39,199 nucleotides of DNA from Planctomycetota bacterium. Its GTDB lineage: Bacteria; Planctomycetota; UBA1135; GCA-002686595. Numbering within the stretch: the first letter of the stretch is position 1; every line of letters begins with the position of its first letter. Under the pieces are notes generated by a model. The model worked only from the letters and a program-made list of their open reading frames with translations, did no database searches and had not been told where the DNA came from. Made by a program: the position numbers and the translations under genes. Positions 15,323-22,022 of the stretch are shown piece after piece. Where the stretch lies: assembly GCA_029250885.1 (NCBI GenBank), contig JAQXEK010000032.1, positions 1-39,199 on the forward strand, read 5' to 3'.

Positions 15323-16102
15323 ATGCGCCCCACCCAAGACACCGCGCCGCCCTACAAGGCGCTCTTTCACCCGCGCCTCGATCCCAAGCGGGGCTCCGCG
15401 TGGCTGGCAGATCCCCTGGCGCTGATTCCGGAGGGGACCCAGGCTCCTTGGCGCGGACTCTCGACCTGTGACGGCTTGTTCGTCAAGTATCGAGAAGCTG
15501 GGCGCTTGGCCAGCCTACGTCCGCCTGGCAGCGACCGCTTCGAGCGTGCCATGCCCCTTGGCCTCAAGCTAGAGTCGTGCCAGCAGCCGGTCAGCGCACC
15601 CCTCGCGCTGATTAAGGGTCCCGGTCCCGGGGGCCGGCCCGGTCGCTGGCTGATCATGGACGCAATTCCCGGCCGTAACCTCGCGCAACTGGTGACCGAG
15701 GACTCGCTTGATGAATCCGCTCGGGTGTTTGGGAGGTTAGCTGGCATCTTGGCGCACTTCCACGACCAGGGCTTTCGCCAGCGCGACCTTAAGGCGCCCA
15801 ACATCATGGTCACCCGCGCCGGTGAGCTGCTTCTGGTTGACCTAGAGGGCATGGTTGCCCTAGGCAAGCCTGCGAGCTGGAAGCTTCGGGCCAAGGACTT
15901 GGGGCGCCTAGGGGCGAGCTTCCTGTCGCAGGCCTTTGTCCAGTCGGGAGTCGGCCCGAACCATTGGGACGAACTGCTTCGGTTGTACCTAGGGGCGTGC
16001 CAGCAGCCGATCGGAGAGCCCGGCCCGCTCGTCGAACAGATCTCGCTCTACGCCAGGAAGAAGGTCGAGCGCAACCTGGCCTCTGGCCGCCCCCTCGCCT
16101 AA
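15323..16102 (+). CDS. Lipopolysaccharide-kinase-like protein (Kdo/WaaP-type kinase fold)
   Basis: A 259-residue protein with the small kinase fold of the Kdo kinase/WaaP family, which phosphorylates sugars of the LPS core. Visible motifs are a glycine-rich middle (GPGPGGRPGRWLIMDAIPGRNLAQLV), the catalytic loop RQRDLKAPNIMV (HRDLxxxN with the first residue changed to Q) and LLLVDLEGMV in place of DFG. A basic C-terminus (YARKKVERNLASGR) could sit near a membrane. I chose the ATG at 15323; an in-frame GTG at 15296 adds nine residues. The family link is by motif, and a Ser/Thr kinase or antibiotic phosphotransferase relative remains possible. A second kinase with similar motifs is at 20584-21291 and lpxB at 22 kb, which supports an LPS role. 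Confidence 0.7.
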   Translation: MRPTQDTAPPYKALFHPRLDPKRGSAWLADPLALIPEGTQAPWRGLSTCDGLFVKYREAGRLASLRPPGSDRFERAMPLGLKLESCQQPVSAPLALIKGPGPGGRPGRWLIMDAIPGRNLAQLVTEDSLDESARVFGRLAGILAHFHDQGFRQRDLKAPNIMVTRAGELLLVDLEGMVALGKPASWKLRAKDLGRLGASFLSQAFVQSGVGPNHWDELLRLYLGACQQPIGEPGPLVEQISLYARKKVERNLASGRPLA

Positions 16103-16119
16103 ATCGAGGGAAGGATTAG

Positions 16120-16359
16120 GCTTCCCTCTACCTCTCGGCCTTCACAAAGGTTGGCGACGTCAAGCTTGGCGCTTTCTATCACGACTTCGCCTCGGATGAG
16201 GGCAGCACAGACTTCGGTACCGAGCTCAACTTCGTCGCGAAGTATAAGGCCACCGAAGCTTTGTCCTACGGCTTCAAGTACGCCGACTTCTGCGCCGACT
16301 CCGCAGGCGGGATGGACAGCGTTACGAAGATGTGGTTCTGGGTAACTTGGGCTCCCTAG
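16120..16359 (+). pseudogene. C-terminal remnant of an outer-membrane porin (alginate-export-like barrel)
   Basis: An open stretch of 79 codons reads ASLYLSAFTKVGDVKLGAF, then YHDFASDEGSTDFGTELNFV, AKYKATEALSYGFKYADF and a last strand SVTKMWFWVTWAP before TAG. Alternating strands with short turns, the DFGTELN and FKYADF blocks and an aromatic-rich final strand are what I know from the C-termini of alginate-export-type porins. An in-frame TAG lies immediately upstream (16117-16119), and no start codon precedes the conserved part, so the first few hundred residues of the gene are missing. The upstream neighbour, a kinase gene, ends only 17 bases before. The original intrinsic terminator is still present at 16403-16442. 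I read this as a gene truncated by a deletion or rearrangement. Confidence 0.6.
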
Positions 16360-16375
16360 TCTAGAGGTCTAGACT
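16358..16375. repeat. Perfect 8-bp inverted repeat over the porin-remnant stop
   Basis: AGTCTAGA-GG-TCTAGACT starts inside the TAG stop of the remnant. It has a two-base centre. Its role is unknown. Confidence 0.5.
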
Positions 16376-16402
16376 CGCTCCGCCCTGACACACTTCAAAG
16401 GA

Positions 16403-16442
16403 GCCCCGGTGTTGCAGACCCAGCACCGGGGCTTCTTTCTTT
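16403..16442 (+). terminator. Strong intrinsic terminator of the lost porin gene
   Basis: GCCCCGGTGTTG (16403-16414) pairs with CAGCACCGGGGC (16421-16432) over 12 positions with one G-T pair and a six-base loop, followed by TTCTTTCTTT. It lies 44 bases past the remnant stop and would also end transcripts from the kinase gene. Confidence 0.85.
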
Positions 16443-16445
16443 CCG

Positions 16446-16474
16446 CACTTTCGCAGTGACACACTTACGCAGTG
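16446..16474. repeat. Tandem pair of 13-bp sites, CACT-N5-AGTG
   Basis: CACTTTCGCAGTG (16446-16458) and CACTTACGCAGTG (16462-16474) differ at one base and repeat at a 16-base period. Each copy is itself an inverted repeat with CACT/AGTG arms. The pair sits just after the terminator. The remaining bases to gltX (16475-16635) hold no supported gene. Confidence 0.45.
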
Positions 16475-16635
16475 GCGTTTTGGTGGTGCATCCGGCTGGC
16501 TCGGCTAAGACGATGCGCGCAGATGGGGATGTATTGGATGTCCGGCGACTCTTCCGCCAGGGGCACTCCGGAACCCTGCTGCCGGCCGCGGCGACGGGCG
16601 CCCAAGGCAATGGTAAAAACCGAGCGCAGCGCCCC

Positions 16636-18126
16636 CTAAACTTCGGCTGCTAACCTATCCGCCCCAGACAACACTCGAGCCATCGTCATTTCGCGCCCCA
16701 TCAATGCAATAATCTCAAACAGATCCGCGCCACCCGCCGCACCGGTAAGCACACAGCGAAGAGGCTGAAACAGAGCCGGAATCTTAAGCTCACGATCCGC
16801 CAGCCACTGCTTCGCTCCTTGGCCAAGCGCACCAGCATCTACAATATTCCCGTCGACAAACTGCGTCTCAAGCCAAGCCGCAAACTGCCCCAGGGTCTCC
16901 GCCCCCTCCACATGCTTGCGCGCATTCTTCTCGGCCTTCTTATCCCACTCGAGCTCTGCGTCAGCGGCAAACAAATAGGCCAGACGTCCCGGCAACTCAG
17001 AGTACAGGCTAAAGCGCTCCTGCTCCACGCGAACCGCTTGCTCGTACCAGTCCTGCCTCGACTCAATCTCCTCTGCAGTCATCAATCCGGCGGCGACCAT
17101 AAAGGGTGCACAGCGCTCTGCTAGGCGCTCGACCGAGTCCCGACGAATGTATTCGCCGGCCATCCACTTGAACTTATCCGGGTCCAAGATGCTGCCACCC
17201 TTGGCCACGCTCTCCGGTGCGAAGTTCTTTACGAGCTCGTCGATGGAGAAAAGGTCGTTCTCCCCGTCCAAGGCCCAGCCTTGCAGGCAGAGGAAGTTGA
17301 GGACGGCCTCTGGGGGATAGCCGTTGTCGAGGTAATCCTGCAGCGCCGTGTCTCCAGTGCGCTTGGAGAGCTTCTTGCCGTCCTTGCCCAGCATCAGCGG
17401 CAGGTGCGCGTAGAGGGGCACGTCCAGGCCTAGGGCCTTGAAGACTAAGACCTGCTTGGGGGTGTTGGTCAGGTGCTCTTCGCCGCGCATGACGTGGCTG
17501 ATCTGCATGTCAGAGTCGTCCACCACGACCACGAAATTGTAGGTCGGGTTGCCGTCGGCGCGCACCATGATCCAGTCGTCGACCTCGGTGTTCTGGAAGG
17601 TCACGTCGCCTCGGATCAGGTCCTTGAAGGTGGTCTGCCCCTCTGGGACGCGGAAGCGCAGGGTCGGCTTCTCGCCAGCCGCGATCTTCTCGTCGACCTC
17701 TTGCTTGGTCAGGGCCTTGCAGTGCCCGTCGTACCGCGGGTTCTGCTTGTTCGCCATCTGGCCCTCGCGTAGCTCGGCCAGACGCTCGGACGAGCAGAAG
17801 CAGGGATATCCCCAGCCTGCCTCTTGCAGTCCCGCTGCCACCTCCAGGTAGCGGTCATAGCGCTCGGTCTGTCGATAGGGCCCAAGGTCGCCGCCCACGT
17901 CCGGCCCCTCGTCCCAGTCCATGCCCATGCGCTTTAGGCCGTCAAGGATCGCCACCTCGTACTCCTTCTTTGACCGAGTCGGGTCCGTATCTTCGATCCG
18001 CAGCACCATCGAGCCGCCCATGCGGCGGGCGAAAGCCCAGTTAAACAGGGCCGTGCGGGCGCCGCCGATGTGCAGTTGGCCGGTTGGGCTCGGGGCGAAG
18101 CGGAGGCGTGGTCTAAGGCTTGTCAC
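16636..18126 (-). CDS. gltX: Glutamyl-tRNA synthetase
   Basis: GluRS charges tRNA(Glu) with glutamate. The 496-residue length is usual. Visible features are the HIGH-type motif PSPTGQLHIGGARTALFNW (HIG at 19-21), RIEDTDPTRS, a zinc-like knob CFC (109-111) with YDGHC (132-136), HVMRGEEHLTNTPKQ, and the KMSKS-type KLSKRTGD (252-259). The C-terminal anticodon-binding domain follows, ending CVLTGAAGGADLFEIIALMG. It starts at a GTG (18124-18126). Whether it also charges tRNA(Gln) cannot be told from this window, as no gatCAB or glnS is present. A weak hairpin plus T5 lies just past the stop at 16612-16636. Confidence 0.96.
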   Translation of the reverse strand: MTSLRPRLRFAPSPTGQLHIGGARTALFNWAFARRMGGSMVLRIEDTDPTRSKKEYEVAILDGLKRMGMDWDEGPDVGGDLGPYRQTERYDRYLEVAAGLQEAGWGYPCFCSSERLAELREGQMANKQNPRYDGHCKALTKQEVDEKIAAGEKPTLRFRVPEGQTTFKDLIRGDVTFQNTEVDDWIMVRADGNPTYNFVVVVDDSDMQISHVMRGEEHLTNTPKQVLVFKALGLDVPLYAHLPLMLGKDGKKLSKRTGDTALQDYLDNGYPPEAVLNFLCLQGWALDGENDLFSIDELVKNFAPESVAKGGSILDPDKFKWMAGEYIRRDSVERLAERCAPFMVAAGLMTAEEIESRQDWYEQAVRVEQERFSLYSELPGRLAYLFAADAELEWDKKAEKNARKHVEGAETLGQFAAWLETQFVDGNIVDAGALGQGAKQWLADRELKIPALFQPLRCVLTGAAGGADLFEIIALMGREMTMARVLSGADRLAAEV

Positions 18127-18422
18127 GGGGTAAGTCCGATTGGATGAAAGGGGCTAGTTATGGGCCTGAAGCCCAGGCAACAGCCGCGCAGTTTACAAGT
18201 CCCGGGCCGGTGCGGCCCCGGGCATTCCCGGTCTATTTGCCCCGCGCGCCTGCCCAATGTCACAGGCCCTAGCCCAGCCTCAAAACGGCTACTGTGGAGG
18301 CCTAAAGCCTCAGCTACCCCGCACCCAGACAAGTCTCCACACCGAGAATCCAAACGACAGATTGCACAGCTGCCCCTTTTCCTCGCTAGAGAAGGTTTCG
18401 AATCAGCGCTAAACTCCCTCCT
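18127..18422. other. Divergent intergenic region between gltX and add, with a GC-rich hairpin
   Basis: These 296 bases must hold the promoters of gltX (-) and add (+). No gene is supported. CCCGGGCC (18201-18208) and GGCCCCGGG (18214-18222) form a strong stem with one bulged base and a five-base loop, without a T-run on either side. I see no convincing promoter pair. Confidence 0.45.
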
Positions 18423-19559
18423 ATGAAAGATATGAAACAAGACACCAAGCTCTCAGAAGAGCTTCTGCGGCGCCTCCCGAAGGTCGCCCTACACGAACAC
18501 CTCGACGGTTGCCTGCGCCCCACGACGATCCTCGAGCTTGCTGAGCAGATTAACTACGACGGCCTGCCCGAGTCTGACCCCGACAAGCTAGGCCAGTGGT
18601 TTGCACGGGGTGCGAACCGCGGCAGCCTGCCCGAGTACCTCGAGGGCTTTGCCCACACCATCGCCGTTATGCAGACGGCCGAGGCCCTCGAGCGCATTGC
18701 CTACGAGTTCCTCGAGGACCAAAAGAACGACGGCGTAGTCTACGCCGAAGTCCGCTTTGCCCCCCACTTCCACACCGGTGGTGAGCTGGGCTTGGACGCG
18801 GTCATGCGCGCTGTGCTCGAAGGACTGAATCGCGGCAAACGCGACCACGACGTCGGCTTTGGCCTGATCGTCTGCGCCATGCGCAATGGCGAAGCCGCCT
18901 TCTCCGAGGACATGGCCGAGCTGGCCGTCTCCTACCGCAACGCGGGCTGCGTCGGCTTCGACCTGGCCGGAGAAGAGGCCGGTAACCCGGCCAAGGTCCA
19001 CGTGGATGCGTTCCAACACGTGAAGCGCCAGAACTTCAACATCACGATCCACGCGGGCGAGAGCTTTGGCCCCGCGTCCATCTGGCAGGCCCTGCAATAC
19101 TGTGGCGCCCACCGCATCGGACACGGCACCCGCATCATCGAGGACATCGTGATCTTTGAGGGCAAGGTGATCCAAGTGGGCGACCTTGCCCAGTACATCA
19201 TCGACCACCGCATTCCCCTGGAAATTTGCCTCTCCAGCAATGTGCACACGGGCGCGGCGGCTTCCCTTGCGGAGCACCCCTTTCCTATCCTGCACGAGCT
19301 TGGCTTCCGATTGACCCTCAACACGGACAACCGGCTCATGAGCGCGACGACAATGACTAAGGAGTACGCCCTTGCGGTGGAGCACTACGGGCTCGGCTTG
19401 GACGATCTCGAGACGATCTCGCTCAACAGCATGAAGTCCGCCTTTGCTAACTACGACAAGCGCTGTAACTTCATCTTCGATCGGATCAAGAAGCCCTTCC
19501 GCGAGCTTCGTAAGGAGCTCGGACTCGAGTCCCGCAAGCCCTACGGCAGCGGCAACTAA
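18423..19559 (+). CDS. add: Adenosine deaminase
   Basis: Converts adenosine or deoxyadenosine to inosine or deoxyinosine in purine salvage. The 378-residue metal-dependent barrel has the zinc motif LHEHLDG (H24, H26), the catalytic ITIHAGESFG (H210, E213), HRIGHGTRI (H231 and H234), ICLSSNVHTGA and the metal aspartate in LTLNTDNRLMS (D302). The NTDN form, with Asn after the Asp, also occurs in actinobacterial adenosine deaminases, so it is not a defect. Activity on another 6-aminopurine or a modified nucleoside is possible. An esterase gene follows after 11 bases, its ribosome-binding site overlapping this stop codon, so the two are probably co-transcribed. Confidence 0.93.
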   Translation: MKDMKQDTKLSEELLRRLPKVALHEHLDGCLRPTTILELAEQINYDGLPESDPDKLGQWFARGANRGSLPEYLEGFAHTIAVMQTAEALERIAYEFLEDQKNDGVVYAEVRFAPHFHTGGELGLDAVMRAVLEGLNRGKRDHDVGFGLIVCAMRNGEAAFSEDMAELAVSYRNAGCVGFDLAGEEAGNPAKVHVDAFQHVKRQNFNITIHAGESFGPASIWQALQYCGAHRIGHGTRIIEDIVIFEGKVIQVGDLAQYIIDHRIPLEICLSSNVHTGAAASLAEHPFPILHELGFRLTLNTDNRLMSATTMTKEYALAVEHYGLGLDDLETISLNSMKSAFANYDKRCNFIFDRIKKPFRELRKELGLESRKPYGSGN

Positions 19560-19570
19560 GGAGAGACCCC

Positions 19571-20587
19571 ATGCAAGTTCCCGCACGTGACTCCCTAGCT
19601 TTCGAAGGCCGGGTCGAACTGCCCGTCCTCCAAAGCAAGCTGCTCGATGGTGGTCGCTACGGCGATCCGACCCAGCGTCACGTCGCGGTGTACTTGCCCC
19701 CGGGGGCCCAAGAGTCTGCTCCCCTACCCACCATTTATTTGTTGCCGGGCTTTACGGGCAACTACACCAACTACCTCGAGACCCACCCCTGGAAAGAGGG
19801 CGTGGTCAAGTGCTACGACCGGGGTGTCGCGCGCGGTGAGTACGCGCCGGCGATCTTGGTCATGCCGGACTGCTTCACGAAGCTCGGCGGCAGCCAGTTC
19901 GTGAACTCGTCTTGCCTTGGGCGCTACGAAGACTACGTCACGCAAGAGGTGCCCGCCTTCGTCGACGAGCGCTACCCGACCCTTGGTGCGAGCCGTGGCG
20001 TCTGTGGCAAGTCCTCGGGCGGCTTCGGCGCCATGCGCCTGGCGATGCGCTTCCCCGAGATCTTCCCCGCCGCAGGATCCATCTCCGGGGACGTGAACTT
20101 TGACCAGGGATACGGGGTCGAATTCCCCGCCGCCCTGCGTGGCCTCGTGGCCCATGACATGGACCCGCAGAAATTCCTAGACGGCTTCTTCCAGGAGCCT
20201 ACCCTCAAGGGCGACGACCACGCGGTCCTCAACACCCTGGCCATGGCCGCATGCTATTCGCCGAATCCCGATGCGCCCCTTGGTTTCGACCTGCCCTTTG
20301 AGATGCGCGCCGGCAAGCGCATCGAAGCGGTCTGGCAGCGCTGGCTTGCCTTTGATCCCCTGCAGATGGTCGAGGCTGCCGCGGAGAACCTCAAGCGCAT
20401 GAAGCTGTTGCACCTCGAGTGCGGCATGCTGGACCAATTCCACCTGCAGTGGGGCCTGCGCCGCTTAGCAGACAAGCTCACGGACCTTGGCGTGCCCCAC
20501 GACCACATCGAGCATGCGGGCAGCCACTTCGACATCAACGACCGCTACCCACCGCTGATCGACAAGCTGGCGCGGGCCTTGGTCTAG
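19571..20587 (+). CDS. Alpha/beta-hydrolase, esterase D/S-formylglutathione-hydrolase-like
   Basis: A 338-residue putative esterase of the Esterase (PF00756) type. The features are a strand and oxyanion stretch LPTIYLLPGFTGNYTNYLE (53-70), the nucleophile elbow GVCGKSSGGFGAM (GKSSG at 146-150, S148), an acid in the MLDQFHLQWGLRRLAD region and the histidine in HAGSHFDINDRYP near the end. There is no signal peptide, so it is probably cytoplasmic. The ATG at 19571 follows AAGGAG (19558-19563), which overlaps the add stop. The substrate is unknown; the family includes formylglutathione hydrolases, feruloyl esterases and enterochelin esterases. Its TAG stop (20585-20587) overlaps the converging TAG of the kinase gene. 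Confidence 0.82.
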   Translation: MQVPARDSLAFEGRVELPVLQSKLLDGGRYGDPTQRHVAVYLPPGAQESAPLPTIYLLPGFTGNYTNYLETHPWKEGVVKCYDRGVARGEYAPAILVMPDCFTKLGGSQFVNSSCLGRYEDYVTQEVPAFVDERYPTLGASRGVCGKSSGGFGAMRLAMRFPEIFPAAGSISGDVNFDQGYGVEFPAALRGLVAHDMDPQKFLDGFFQEPTLKGDDHAVLNTLAMAACYSPNPDAPLGFDLPFEMRAGKRIEAVWQRWLAFDPLQMVEAAAENLKRMKLLHLECGMLDQFHLQWGLRRLADKLTDLGVPHDHIEHAGSHFDINDRYPPLIDKLARALV

Positions 20588-21291
20588 GACATCGGTCCGA
20601 CTGGCTCGGTCCACTCGGGCCAGGGCCCACCCCGTGGCCGGCGTCCCTCTCCGTCCGTGCGCTTTAGCACGCGCCGCGTCAGGAAGTTGTAGGCGCGCTT
20701 GCCCGTGGCCATCCAGATCCGCGCCACGATTCCGCGGTCCTTTGCACGCCCCCGGGTCGAGCTATCTTGGCGCAGGTAGCGCTGCTCATGCTTTGCCACG
20801 TGGCGCAGGTCCTCGGCGGCGCGGCGCGCCAGGCCGCCGCTGCCAAGTCGGTGCACACTGGCAAGCTGGAAGTCGACGAGCCAAGGGTAGCCGTCCGGCG
20901 CAACCAGCACATTCGGCTCCTTGTGAAGGTCGTTGTGGCAGACGCCGTGGGCGTGGCAAGCGCCCACTAGGGCGCGCAGCTGATCGAAGAAGTCCCGGGG
21001 CAGCTCCGAGACCAGGTGCAAGGGCTGGCCGTCGACCCAGCCGCGAATCAGCTCGCGCCCACTCGGCTGGGCGAGCACGGGAACAATGCCGGGCACATCC
21101 TTGAGGATGCCAAGCGCTCGCGCCTCCCGGCGCATCAGCAGCCGCGCAGCGAACCCGGACCCGGGCAAGGAGCCGCCCTTGGCGAGTCGCAGGATCGCGG
21201 GCTGGCCGCCGTAGGAGCCACGCTCAATCGCACCAAAGGAGTCCGACTTCAGGACTTCGTCGGAGCGCCACTTCGCCGCCTCTTTCGTCAT
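20584..21291 (-). CDS. Kinase-fold protein, LPS-kinase/RIO-like
   Basis: A 235-residue protein with a minimal kinase fold: a glycine-containing strand (DSFGAIERGSYGGQPAILRLAKG), a helix with RREARALGILKDVPGIVPVL, the catalytic loop HGVCHNDLHKEPNVLV and the metal motif WLVDFQLASV (DFQ in place of DFG). HNDLxKEPN with DFQLA is a pattern I know from small bacterial kinases usually annotated as Ser/Thr or LPS-core kinases. A basic C-terminal tail (ATGKRAYNFLTRRVLKR) may touch the membrane. I chose the ATG at 21289-21291, only four bases after the stop of the TPR membrane-protein gene, so the two form an operon. Its substrate is unknown; LPS or another envelope glycolipid is a context-based guess, since lpxB is divergently encoded next door. 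Confidence 0.72.
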   Translation of the reverse strand: MTKEAAKWRSDEVLKSDSFGAIERGSYGGQPAILRLAKGGSLPGSGFAARLLMRREARALGILKDVPGIVPVLAQPSGRELIRGWVDGQPLHLVSELPRDFFDQLRALVGACHAHGVCHNDLHKEPNVLVAPDGYPWLVDFQLASVHRLGSGGLARRAAEDLRHVAKHEQRYLRQDSSTRGRAKDRGIVARIWMATGKRAYNFLTRRVLKRTDGEGRRPRGGPWPEWTEPVGPMS

Positions 21292-21295
21292 GGAC

Positions 21296-21991
21296 CTACC
21301 CAAGGCGCGCGAAGAAGGCGCGTACTTGGAAGGGAAAGGCGCTCTTGCGGTACGAGACCGGCAGGTCTTTCGCCAGCCCACTCACGGACTCGAAGGCCGC
21401 ACGAGCCTCGGCCGTAAGGCCGAGCTTCTTGAAGACCAAGCCGCGCAAGAGGGCGCTCTCGGGAGTCGCACCGCGGTCGCTGTCGTGGCGGTCAAGGGCC
21501 TGCATGGCGATGTCGGTCTGATCGCACTCAAGGCGCGCCTCGGCCAGGCCTAAGAGGACCCGGCCGTAGCCGTAGGCAGCATCGATGGCGGCCACAGCTT
21601 GAAAGTGCTCGGCAGCCTCGACGTACTGGCCCAGGCCTAGGTAGGCACGGGCCAAGCCATAGTCCCACTCCGAGGACTCCGGCTGGCCCTGCTTGGCGAC
21701 CAATAGGTGCCTGAGGGCCGCCTTGTACTTGCCGCGATCTAGGAGCAATGCGCCTAGCTTGCCCTGGTTGTTGGCCGTGTCCACATTCCCCAGTCCACGC
21801 ACCTGGGCGTCGAACCTACGCTTGGCCATCAGACGCGTGCCCAAAGCTTCTAGATACCACCCCACGAAGAGCGCAATGATCCAAAACCCAAAGATACCGA
21901 GCGCGCCAATCCAATCACCGACTACCGGAATGACGCGCAGCACCTTCTGGGTGAGGAAGACCAACACGAAGAATCCAAGGAGACGTAGCAT
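21296..21991 (-). CDS. Membrane-anchored TPR protein
   Basis: A 231-residue protein with one or two N-terminal membrane segments (about 2-20 LRLLGFFVLVFLTQKVL and 24-48 WIGALGIFGFWIIALFVGWYLEAL) and then helical TPR-like repeats from about residue 75: NNQGKLGALLLDRGKYKAALRHLLVA, WDYGLARAYLGLGQYVEAAEHFQAV, YGYGRVLLGLAEARLECDQTDIAM, SALLRGLVFKKLGLTAEARAAFESV. Such proteins scaffold envelope complexes. It is the first gene of a two-gene unit with the kinase (4-base gap) and is divergent from lpxB with about 31 bases between starts, so the two promoters must overlap or lie inside coding sequence. Confidence 0.75.
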   Translation of the reverse strand: MLRLLGFFVLVFLTQKVLRVIPVVGDWIGALGIFGFWIIALFVGWYLEALGTRLMAKRRFDAQVRGLGNVDTANNQGKLGALLLDRGKYKAALRHLLVAKQGQPESSEWDYGLARAYLGLGQYVEAAEHFQAVAAIDAAYGYGRVLLGLAEARLECDQTDIAMQALDRHDSDRGATPESALLRGLVFKKLGLTAEARAAFESVSGLAKDLPVSYRKSAFPFQVRAFFARLG

Positions 21992-22022
21992 CCGGGCAGT
22001 CTACCTTTCTAATCTAGGAAGC

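Noticed and set aside
16395..16610. Small open frames on both strands after the porin remnant
   Set aside because: They overlap the terminator hairpin, lack ribosome-binding sites and show no family pattern.
18588..19586. 332-codon minus-strand open frame opposite add
   Set aside because: Antisense shadow of adenosine deaminase; the composition (many Val, Gly, Asp, His) is that of a mirrored GC-rich gene.
21693..22022. Extension of the lpxB frame by 110 codons
   Set aside because: It is antisense to the TPR membrane-protein gene and reads as an arginine/serine-rich shadow.
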